From Shewanella xiamenensis (GTDB taxonomy: Bacteria; Pseudomonadota; Gammaproteobacteria; Enterobacterales; Shewanellaceae): 43,862 bases of DNA. The position numbers were made by a program, and so were the translations under genes. Positions 25,461 through 32,769 of the stretch are shown piece after piece. The notes under the pieces are model-generated. The model made no database searches and was not told where the DNA came from. It saw only the letters and a program-made list of their open reading frames with translations. Position 1 is the stretch's first letter. Every line of letters starts with the position of its first letter. The stretch lies in NCBI RefSeq assembly GCF_014647135.1, contig NZ_BMOP01000032.1, forward strand, positions 1 to 43,862, in the 5' to 3' direction.

Positions 25461-25841
25461 ATGAAAATCATCCTCTCAAGTGCATTAGTGCTCCTGCTTA
25501 GCGCCTGTGCCAGCGACTACAGTTTTAATAGCAATTTAGACGGTGAGGCGATTAGTGACTACTTCAAGGCAGGCGATGTTACGCTATTTGAAGGTGATAG
25601 TTTGCCTAAAGGCCACTACGAGTTGAAAGGCTTAGTGCAAGGAGAATCTTGCCAAGCGGATGTAAATGGCGTGCCAGCATCCTTAAGCGAAGCGAGAACC
25701 GAAGCCCGCCGCGCTGCGGCTGATAAAGGTGCTAACGGTATCATCATCAAACAATGCGTGATGATGGAAGAAGCTGCGCAAGGCTGTATCAGCCGCGCGT
25801 TATGTGTCGGTCAAGCGATTAAAATGGCCACCGCCGACTAG
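25461..25841 (+). CDS. rcsF: RcsF-like outer-membrane stress-sensing lipoprotein
   Basis: A small lipoprotein of the RcsF family, which in enterics senses envelope damage and triggers the Rcs phosphorelay. The 126-aa precursor has the lipobox LSAC (Cys16). The four cysteines that form RcsF's two nonconsecutive disulfides are present at about 64, 99, 109 and 115, with spacing almost identical to E. coli. GESCQ and GCISRALCVGQAI are recognisable. Its position just before trmO and near proS repeats the E. coli order rcsF-trmO-proS. Whether the rest of the Rcs relay exists in this organism cannot be seen here. Confidence 0.88.
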   Translation: MKIILSSALVLLLSACASDYSFNSNLDGEAISDYFKAGDVTLFEGDSLPKGHYELKGLVQGESCQADVNGVPASLSEARTEARRAAADKGANGIIIKQCVMMEEAAQGCISRALCVGQAIKMATAD

Positions 25842-25936
25842 TTCATCGCGTGTATACTGCACGCCATTCTTGTTGTACTTTACAACCTAAGCCATCTGAG
25901 TTTGGGTTGTTGCTCCTTCCTTTAGGTGTTTTTTGC

Positions 25937-26671
25937 ATGACATTTACCAACCAAATTACCGCTGTGGCCACCTGCCGTACCCCCTACAAACAAAAATTTG
26001 GCATTCCAAGGCAACCTGGTTTGGTGGAAGCACGCGGTTATGTTGAGCTGGAAGGCCATATCAATCATCTCGACGCCGTGCGTGGCATCGAGCAATATTC
26101 CCACCTTTGGCTGCTGTTTTGTTTCCATGAAAATCTCGCCCAAGGCTGGAAAACCACAGTTCGCCCACCGCGTTTAGGTGGTAATGAAAAACTCGGTGTA
26201 TTCGCAACCCGCTCGACGTTTCGCCCAAACGGCATTGGCCAATCCGTGGTAAAACTCCACCGAGTGGTGCAACGTAAAGGCAAAGTATGCCTGGAGATTT
26301 CAGGCATGGATCTTGTCGATGGCACGCCGATTATCGATATAAAGCCCTATATTCCCTTCTCAGATTCGATTGAAGGTGCCGTCGGCGGTATCGCTCAAGA
26401 AGCGCCTAAGCTGATTAGAGTGGTGTTTTCCGAGCTCGCGGCAACGCAGATTAACACCTACAGCAAACAGGACGCTTATACTGATTTGGCCGAACTTATC
26501 CGCGGCGTACTCGGACAAGACCCTCGCCCTGCCTATAAAAAAGCCAAGGATGATCCCAAGTTATATCAAGTGGCTTTGTATGATTTAGATATCTTTTGGC
26601 GGATGGCGGTTGATGAGGATGATCGGGAATATATTCAAGTGCTCGAACTCAAACCCGGGAAATGTGGCTAA
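25937..26671 (+). CDS. trmO: tRNA (N6-methyl-t6A37) methyltransferase TrmO
   Basis: Uses S-adenosylmethionine to N6-methylate t6A at position 37 of threonine tRNAs (old names YaeB and TsaA). The frame extends up to a GTG at 25850, but the ATG at 25937 gives an N-terminus aligned with E. coli TrmO and has AGGTG eight bases upstream, for 244 aa. Family signatures are FGIPRQPGL, VRGIEQYSHLWLLF, VRPPRLGG, GVFATRSTFRPNGIG, DLVDGTPIIDIKPY and QDPRPAY. Downstream of rcsF, as in enterics. The next gene abuts its stop. Confidence 0.95.
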   Translation: MTFTNQITAVATCRTPYKQKFGIPRQPGLVEARGYVELEGHINHLDAVRGIEQYSHLWLLFCFHENLAQGWKTTVRPPRLGGNEKLGVFATRSTFRPNGIGQSVVKLHRVVQRKGKVCLEISGMDLVDGTPIIDIKPYIPFSDSIEGAVGGIAQEAPKLIRVVFSELAATQINTYSKQDAYTDLAELIRGVLGQDPRPAYKKAKDDPKLYQVALYDLDIFWRMAVDEDDREYIQVLELKPGKCG

Positions 26672-27301
26672 ATGCACACGCTAAACACAACCGCATTGCC
26701 TGATTATCAGAGCCAACACAAAAAGCGTCTGTCTTGGATGCCCTGGCTGTATTTTTCACTCAAAGAAAAACACTTAGTCTGGGCTAAACCTTGGCAGGAT
26801 GAAATTCAAACCAACCTTTGCGCCCTCGAAACCGTCACCATTGGTGATAACTGTTTTATCGCTCCCGAGGCACAGTTATTTGCCGAGCCCAATCGCGATA
26901 TTAAGATAGGTAATCACTGCATGATTGCCGCCGAATGTTTTTTACATGGCCCTATCACCCTTGGTAATGAAGTCGCCATCAATCATGGCTGCTCCTTCGA
27001 TGGCGGTCGAGTGGGGATTCAAATTGGCTCCCAAACTCGCATTGCTAACCATGTGACAATCTACGCCTTTAATCATGGCATGGCGCCCGATACGCCCATT
27101 TATCAACAAGCCTCCCACTCTAAAGGCGTCGTGATAGGTAAAGATGTGTGGATTGGCGCACAGGCCGGGATAGTTGATGGTGTCACCATTGGCGACCATG
27201 CGGTGATTGGCATGGGCTGTATTGTCACTAAAGATGTCCCCGCATGGGCTATCGTCGCCGGTAATCCGGCACGGGTGATTGGCGATCGGCGAAATAAGTA
27301 A
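26672..27301 (+). CDS. hexapeptide-repeat acyltransferase
   Basis: A left-handed beta-helix (LbH) acyltransferase of 209 aa, related to maltose/galactoside O-acetyltransferases. Repeated hexapeptide turns are visible from about residue 55 to 195: VTIGDN, IKIGNH, ITLGNE, IQIGSQ, VVIGKD and VTIGDH. ANHVTIYAFNHGMAP supplies a plausible catalytic histidine, and IVAGNPARVIG near the C-terminus is the usual coenzyme-A end. The ATG directly follows the trmO stop. The acceptor is unknown; sugar or lipid decoration is likely. It is inserted between trmO and proS compared with E. coli. Confidence 0.85.
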   Translation: MHTLNTTALPDYQSQHKKRLSWMPWLYFSLKEKHLVWAKPWQDEIQTNLCALETVTIGDNCFIAPEAQLFAEPNRDIKIGNHCMIAAECFLHGPITLGNEVAINHGCSFDGGRVGIQIGSQTRIANHVTIYAFNHGMAPDTPIYQQASHSKGVVIGKDVWIGAQAGIVDGVTIGDHAVIGMGCIVTKDVPAWAIVAGNPARVIGDRRNK

Positions 27302-27438
27302 GCAGCGACGAGAATCTAGATACGAGCAATGACGAAGTCGCACCCTAACGGCGCAGCGCTTATCTTTGCTTTAACCGTTATCCAGCATCAAAAATGCTAT
27401 TTGTCTCCCAGCTAGTTGAATTTAACCTAAATCCATAG

Positions 27439-27466
27439 GTGACATCATCAAAGCAGGTGATAAAAT
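27439..27466 (+). promoter_or_regulatory. candidate sigma-70 promoter of proS
   Basis: GTGACA (-35, 27439-27444) and TAAAAT (-10, 27461-27466) are separated by 16 bases, about 33 bp before the proS ATG. It is the best match in the 198-bp gap after the acyltransferase. Confidence 0.5.
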
Positions 27467-27499
27467 GGCGCCCATTCAACTCAAATTTGGACATCGGTA

Positions 27500-29212
27500 A
27501 TGCGCGTTAGCAAATACCTACTTTCTACTCAAAAAGAAACACCTGCGAATGCAGAAGTCATCAGCCATCAATTAATGCTACGTGCGGGTATGATCCGCCG
27601 TAACGCTTCAGGCCTATACAGCTACCTGCCCACGGGCCTGCGTGTATTACGTAAAGTCGAAGCGATTGTTCGTGAAGAGATGAACAAAGCGGGCGCGATT
27701 GAAATCCTTATGCCTATGGTGCAACCGGCTGATTTATGGGTAGAAACAGGTCGCTGGGACAAGTTTGGTCCTGAACTACTGCGTTTTAAAGACCGTCATA
27801 GCCGTGACTTCGTTCTGGGACCAACCCACGAAGAAGTGATCACCGACTTAATCCGCAAAGAAGTCAGCTCATACAAACAATTACCGCTGAATCTTTATCA
27901 AATTCAAACTAAATTCCGCGACGAAGTTCGCCCACGCTTTGGCGTGATGCGTTCTCGCGAGTTCCTGATGAAAGATGCTTATTCTTTCCATCTTGATGTG
28001 GACACCATGAATGAAACCTATGAGGCGATGTATCAAGCCTATAGCAACATTCTGTCGCGCATGGGCTTAGCCTTCCGTCCGGTTTTAGCGGACACCGGTT
28101 CTATCGGTGGCAGCATGTCACACGAGTTCCATGTATTAGCGCAAAGCGGTGAAGACTTAATCGCCTACTCTACGGGTAGCGATTATGCCGCTAACATCGA
28201 GAAAGCCGAATCGCCAATGCCAACCGAAACGCGCGGCGCGGCGACTGAAGCATTACGTTTAGTCGATACCCCAAATGCGAAAACCATTGCCGAGTTAGTT
28301 GAGCAATTCGGTTTAGATATCACTAAAACAGTGAAAACCTTGATTGTTAAGGGTGCGACTGAAGCGGCGCCACTGGTTGCGCTGATTGTACGTGGTGACC
28401 ACGAGCTAAATGAAATCAAGGCAGATAAATTAGATTTAGTGGCATCACCATTAGAATTTGCCCCAGAAGCCCTGATCCGTGACGCCATTGGCGCAGGTCC
28501 AGGCTCATTAGGCCCTGTCGGCCTGAATATGCCGATCATCATCGACCACAGTGTTAGCGTGATGAGCGATTTTGCTGCCGGCGCAAACGTGGATGATAAA
28601 CACTACTTTGGTATCAACTGGGAGCGCGATCTGCCACTAGCACAAGCGGCCGATATCCGTAACGTGGTTGAAGGCGAGCCAACACCGGATGGTTTAGGTA
28701 CCTATGCCATGGCTCGAGGTATCGAAGTGGGTCATATCTTCCAACTCGGGACTAACTATTCTAAATCGATGAATGCGACTGTTCTCGATGAGAACGGTAA
28801 ATCACAGGTGCTGCTGATGGGTTGTTACGGTGTTGGCGTGAGCCGTATCGTGGCTGCTGCGATTGAGCAAAACTTTGATGACCGTGGCATTGTATGGCCA
28901 GAAGCGATTGCACCATTTAGTGTGGGCATTCTGCCAATGAATATGCACAAGTCGCACCGCGTCACCGATATCGCCGAGCAGTTATACAAAGACTTAAGCG
29001 CTGCGGGTATTGATGTCCTGTTGGATGACCGTAAAGAGCGTCCAGGCGTGATGTTCGCCGATATGGAGCTCATTGGTATTCCTCACACTGTGGTGATTGG
29101 TGATCGCAATATCGACGCGGGTGTATTTGAATACAAAAACCGCCGCACCGGTGAAAAACAAGACGTGCCATTCGACCAAATCGTCGATTTCTTAAAGAAT
29201 CTGCAAGCTTAA
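27500..29212 (+). CDS. proS: prolyl-tRNA synthetase
   Basis: Charges tRNA-Pro with proline in the cytoplasm. The 570-aa protein is the bacterial long form, in which an editing (INS) domain removes mischarged alanine. Motif 1 lies near MIRRNASGLYSYLPTG, motif 2 near FRDEVRPRFGVMRSREFLMKD, the INS domain spans about 225-385, and motif 3 follows GCYGVGVSRIVAAAIEQ. The anticodon-binding domain closes the protein. The ATG at 27500 opens directly into the conserved MRVSKYLLST start. Located after rcsF and trmO, as in E. coli. Confidence 0.97.
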   Translation: MRVSKYLLSTQKETPANAEVISHQLMLRAGMIRRNASGLYSYLPTGLRVLRKVEAIVREEMNKAGAIEILMPMVQPADLWVETGRWDKFGPELLRFKDRHSRDFVLGPTHEEVITDLIRKEVSSYKQLPLNLYQIQTKFRDEVRPRFGVMRSREFLMKDAYSFHLDVDTMNETYEAMYQAYSNILSRMGLAFRPVLADTGSIGGSMSHEFHVLAQSGEDLIAYSTGSDYAANIEKAESPMPTETRGAATEALRLVDTPNAKTIAELVEQFGLDITKTVKTLIVKGATEAAPLVALIVRGDHELNEIKADKLDLVASPLEFAPEALIRDAIGAGPGSLGPVGLNMPIIIDHSVSVMSDFAAGANVDDKHYFGINWERDLPLAQAADIRNVVEGEPTPDGLGTYAMARGIEVGHIFQLGTNYSKSMNATVLDENGKSQVLLMGCYGVGVSRIVAAAIEQNFDDRGIVWPEAIAPFSVGILPMNMHKSHRVTDIAEQLYKDLSAAGIDVLLDDRKERPGVMFADMELIGIPHTVVIGDRNIDAGVFEYKNRRTGEKQDVPFDQIVDFLKNLQA

Positions 29213-29251
29213 GCACTGTCTTTTGCGCTGAATACACATTCGCCAGTGCGA

Positions 29252-29318
29252 GTTAATGGCTACCATTAACCTCTCAATACAGCAACGCACTTAGGTTTAA
29301 CTTAAGTGCGTTTTTTAT
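29252..29318 (+). terminator. proS 3' hairpin and terminator
   Basis: A perfect 8-bp hairpin GTTAATGG/CCATTAAC (29252-29270) is followed by AACGCACTTA (29284-29293) pairing with TAAGTGCGTT (29303-29312) and a run of T. Confidence 0.85.
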
Positions 29319-29476
29319 TTCCCGTCTGTTGATGACAAACAAGCTCTCAAGTGCTTGCCTTTGACTCTTCTCATCAAAAACTAAAGAAATGTCATTAAGA
29401 TAACTGCTCAGACTTGCTTTTTTAGACAAGGCATTGCTTTAATAAAATCATAATAACAAGTCGTTGAGTATTAAGA

Positions 29477-30601
29477 TTGCCAACATCAACAGCATTAGTT
29501 CTCGGTGGCGGTGGCGCTCGTGCCGCCTATCAAGTGGGAGTGTTAAAAGCACTGGTCCAGCTTTATCCTCGCAACCATGGCATTCCCTTCAAAATCATAT
29601 GTGGCACTTCCGCTGGTGCCATTAATGGTACTTCAATCGCCACCCATGCCTCATGTTTTCATTTAGGTGTCAAAAAACTCGAATGGGTATGGCGTCATTT
29701 TGAAACTAGAAAAGTGTACCGAGCCACTCTTCCAGGCGTGTTAAAACACCTCTCAAAAATGGCGCTAAAGGGCTTACAGGACGATAAGGTCAATACAGAT
29801 GCTGGCAGCCTGCTCGATAATGAACCTTTACGGCACTTATTGAATGAACTTATCGATTTTAAAAGAATTGATCGCAATATCCGCAACGGCGCTTTAACCG
29901 CTCTGAGTGTCGATACCTCCTGCTATAACAACTCGCGTTCGGTGACGTTTTTTCAAGCGGCACGGGATATTGAAAACTGGACCCGCGCCAGACGCAGCGG
30001 TGAGCGGCGCATGTTAAATACCGAGCACTTGTTAGCAAGCTCAGCCATTCCCATGGTGTTCCCGTCAATTAAACTTAATCAAGCTTATTATGGTGACGGC
30101 TCAGTCCACCAGCTCGCGCCGCTTTCAAGTCCAATCCATTTGGGGGCGAATAAGCTATTGGTGATAAACCTAGACAGTCCCCATAAGCATTTTCCGATGG
30201 AGCTAGAATATCATCCGAAGACAGCGACCATCGCGGGTCATCTGTTGGATACCATCTTTTCCGATACCTTAAATAGCGATTTAGAGCGCCTAGAGCGCAT
30301 AAATCATACGCTTTCCCTTATTCCAGAAGAAAGCCGTGCGCAACTAGCATTGCACCCCATAAAAACCTTAGTGATAAAACCCAGCGAAGATTTAAGTAAA
30401 ATCGCCGCCCGCTTCTATGACGATATGCCCTGGGCAATTAAAACCTTACTGGGATTTTTTGGTATCGATAGGCAGTCTGACTCAAGTATTGTGTCTTATC
30501 TCTTGTTTGAAAAATCCTATACCAGCGCATTGATAGATTTAGGTTATCAAGACGGTATGGCGCACCTTGACGAACTTAAAGCATTTTTCAATTTAGCCTA
30601 A
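29477..30601 (+). CDS. patatin-like phospholipase family protein
   Basis: A 374-aa serine lipase of the patatin/RssA type. The oxyanion loop is GGGGAR at 10-15, the nucleophile elbow is GTSAG at 43-47 with Ser45, and the catalytic Asp is in YYGDGS at about 207. The only start that includes the first beta strand and glycine loop is the TTG at 29477. Its ribosome site is poor, so the start is moderately certain. No signal peptide or membrane helix is seen, so it is probably cytoplasmic or peripheral. It stands alone between proS and the yjb operon. Confidence 0.85.
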   Translation: MPTSTALVLGGGGARAAYQVGVLKALVQLYPRNHGIPFKIICGTSAGAINGTSIATHASCFHLGVKKLEWVWRHFETRKVYRATLPGVLKHLSKMALKGLQDDKVNTDAGSLLDNEPLRHLLNELIDFKRIDRNIRNGALTALSVDTSCYNNSRSVTFFQAARDIENWTRARRSGERRMLNTEHLLASSAIPMVFPSIKLNQAYYGDGSVHQLAPLSSPIHLGANKLLVINLDSPHKHFPMELEYHPKTATIAGHLLDTIFSDTLNSDLERLERINHTLSLIPEESRAQLALHPIKTLVIKPSEDLSKIAARFYDDMPWAIKTLLGFFGIDRQSDSSIVSYLLFEKSYTSALIDLGYQDGMAHLDELKAFFNLA

Positions 30602-30869
30602 TGCGATGACTCACAATAAAAAGGCTGAGTAAAATCGAATTGAAGCCCGCATCTTGCCGTGTTATAAATTAAGCGATGACATAATTTCTTAACCACAATG
30701 TGCGAAACTCATTAAAAATTAAGGATTATTCAGTAGCAGCTAAGCTGTAAATCAGTCTAAAGTCTGAGTAGCGGAAAAGATTTAACATTGATCATTTAAG
30801 TTGAATCGCCTATCATGCTGTACTAGATTAGCTAAAAATTAGGTTAATTTTTTCTAAAAGGGAATCACG

Positions 30870-31112
30870 ATGAAAAAAACTTCATTAGCACTTATTGCTG
30901 CTATTTCAATGTTAGGTTCAGTTGCTGCTAACGCTAACACAACTGGTACAACTACTGGTGGTACTGGTACCGGTGGCGCTACTGGTGCTATCGTTGCTGG
31001 TGGTATTGCAGCTGGTGCAGTTGTAACTGGTGTTTTAGTTGCTGCAAATGGCTCAGATGGCAACCCAATCACCACATCTAACAGCAACTCTACATCAGTG
31101 TCATCTAACTAA
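30870..31112 (+). CDS. yjbE: YjbE-like small secreted protein (exopolysaccharide operon)
   Basis: An 80-aa exported protein with a signal peptide ending near ANA (about residue 22). The mature part is low-complexity, built of Thr, Gly, Ala, Val and Ser with a long GIAAGAVVTGVLVAANGSDG core. E. coli YjbE/GfcA has the same length, composition and operon position. AAAAGGGA precedes the ATG. A hairpin (AAAAATTA/TAATTTTT, 30834-30852) sits just before the ribosome site, and a terminator-like stem follows the gene, so it may be made in excess over the rest of the operon. The function of YjbE homologues is unknown. Confidence 0.75.
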   Translation: MKKTSLALIAAISMLGSVAANANTTGTTTGGTGTGGATGAIVAGGIAAGAVVTGVLVAANGSDGNPITTSNSNSTSVSSN

Positions 31113-31137
31113 TTATCAGTTAGTACATATCGTTAAT

Positions 31138-31164
31138 AACCGCCTTTTGGCGGTTGTTTTTTTT
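31138..31164 (+). terminator. terminator/attenuator between yjbE and yjbF
   Basis: AACCGCC (31138-31144) pairs with GGCGGTT (31149-31155) around TTTT and is followed by a run of T. Because yjbF-G-H follow in the same direction, it probably works as a leaky attenuator inside the operon. Confidence 0.82.
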
Positions 31165-31262
31165 AAAGCATTCAAATGTTCTAAGTAAAAAGTGAAAGCT
31201 TGAAATCACTACGACATATATCTACATTGTTCATCTACCATTATTGAGAATAAGCAACTCGG

Positions 31263-31973
31263 ATGCGTATATATAAAAGAATTTTCCCCATTATTGCCAT
31301 TTCGGCAGTTATCGTAGGGCTATCGGGCTGTAGTCAACGAATTAGCGCATTAAACGATACCGCAAAACTCGCCTTTTTTGGGAGTGACGATGTGGTTCTC
31401 TCCCCTGAGCAAGTATCGGCTAATCCTTATGCCAGCATCTATGTAAAACTTGAAGATACGGCTCAGGCATTTGTGGTTTTAGCCTTTGCAGAGCCTAAAA
31501 TCAGCCTATCTTCAGTAAAAAACTCGCCCGAAGCACTCGAACTTAAGTGGTTATCTGCAGATAAAGGCATGTTGATTACGGTTAACGGCCGTTTAGTCAA
31601 AACCCATAATCTGCTTGCAGGTAACTTAAGTGCTGTTGAAAGTAATGAGCCAGATCCACTGTTATTAGGATTGCATTTAAGCAATACCCCTAAAACCTGG
31701 ACTCGCACCCTCGATTGGCAACCTGGTTATCATTATGGCTACCGAGCAACATCAGAATTTAAATTGATTGGTGACGAAAATATTCTAATCAATGGCGCTC
31801 CCACACAAGCTTTGCATTTTAGTGAAAACGTCTCTGTGGATGCACTCAATATCCAATATCAAAATGAGTTTTGGCTAGATCCACAAACAGGCAACGTTAT
31901 TAAAAGCCATCAGAAAATTGCGCCCAATCTGCCGTTTATTGATATCACCTTACTGAAGCCTTTTGCTGCTTAG
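31263..31973 (+). CDS. yjbF: YjbF/GfcB-family outer-membrane lipoprotein
   Basis: A 236-aa lipoprotein with lipobox LSGC (Cys about 23). The rest is a beta-rich domain typical of YjbF/GfcB, with TWTRTLDWQPGYHYGYRATSEF and LNIQYQNEFWLDPQTGNV as recognisable strands. It belongs to a four-gene set (yjbEFGH) tied to exopolysaccharide or group 4 capsule production. The next gene starts 10 bp downstream. Confidence 0.82.
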   Translation: MRIYKRIFPIIAISAVIVGLSGCSQRISALNDTAKLAFFGSDDVVLSPEQVSANPYASIYVKLEDTAQAFVVLAFAEPKISLSSVKNSPEALELKWLSADKGMLITVNGRLVKTHNLLAGNLSAVESNEPDPLLLGLHLSNTPKTWTRTLDWQPGYHYGYRATSEFKLIGDENILINGAPTQALHFSENVSVDALNIQYQNEFWLDPQTGNVIKSHQKIAPNLPFIDITLLKPFAA

Positions 31974-31983
31974 TGGAGCCATA

Positions 31984-32769
31984 ATGAGATCTTACATCAC
32001 CCCGTTGGCACTGCTAGTAGGTTCACTGTTTTTACCCGCTGTAGAAGCCAATACCCAACTTGCTGTCAGTACCACTGCGTCTAACACGCCGCAGCTACAC
32101 ATTACCTATCCCTCAGCCATTCGAGTTGGACAAGCCGTTCAGGATGGGTTAACCCAGCTTCCTCTTTATAATCAGCCAACAAAAAATGAGGCTGTGGCAA
32201 TTTATTGGCTAGGTGCGGCACTTTTAGATATAAAAAATACTGCAGCATTAGAGGCCACTCGTCAGCAAGTATTGCAACAATTGGCTACGATGGGTGAGCA
32301 AATCGATAATGGTAACTACATTGCAAAACTGAGCAAGCTTGCTCAGTTTTTACGCACCATCAAACTTGGCCAGCGAGTTAATCAGCCGTTAGATCTCGAC
32401 TTAGTCCGGATTACCGACGCTTATAATCCGGTTATCGATGGTGATTTTTTACTGGTGCTACCACCTCGACCAACTACGGTCACAGTCGTTGGCGCGGTCG
32501 CGCAAACGGGTGAACAACCATGGCAATCGCGGGCCAGCAGTAAAGATTACCTAAAGCATGCGGGTTTACTCAATAACGCCGAAAATAGCTTTGTATGGAT
32601 TATTCAACCCGATGGTAATGCAATAAAACAGCCTATCGCCTATTGGAATTATCAAGCTCAGGATATCGCCCCAGGTGCCATTCTCTTTGTTGAGTTTTCA
32701 GAGCTGTTTGCTGACCATGCAAAATTAAATAACAACATTATTGAATTACTCAAGAATCGGGCTCTGTAA
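31984..32769 (+). CDS. yjbG: YjbG/GfcC-family capsule biosynthesis protein
   Basis: A 261-aa periplasmic protein with a signal peptide ending near VEAN (about residue 23). GfcC-type SLBB-like beta-grasp segments are suggested by TVTVVGAVAQTGEQPW and AGLLNNAENSFVWIIQPDG. The ATG at 31984 follows GGAG by five bases. The frame is open further upstream but overlaps yjbF. Its stop overlaps the yjbH start by one base (TAATG). Confidence 0.82.
   Translation: MRSYITPLALLVGSLFLPAVEANTQLAVSTTASNTPQLHITYPSAIRVGQAVQDGLTQLPLYNQPTKNEAVAIYWLGAALLDIKNTAALEATRQQVLQQLATMGEQIDNGNYIAKLSKLAQFLRTIKLGQRVNQPLDLDLVRITDAYNPVIDGDFLLVLPPRPTTVTVVGAVAQTGEQPWQSRASSKDYLKHAGLLNNAENSFVWIIQPDGNAIKQPIAYWNYQAQDIAPGAILFVEFSELFADHAKLNNNIIELLKNRAL

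Noticed and set aside
30720..30735. RcsB box upstream of yjbE
   Set aside because: TAAGGATTATTC resembles the RcsAB consensus, but the spacing between the halves is one base too long, so the match is not convincing.
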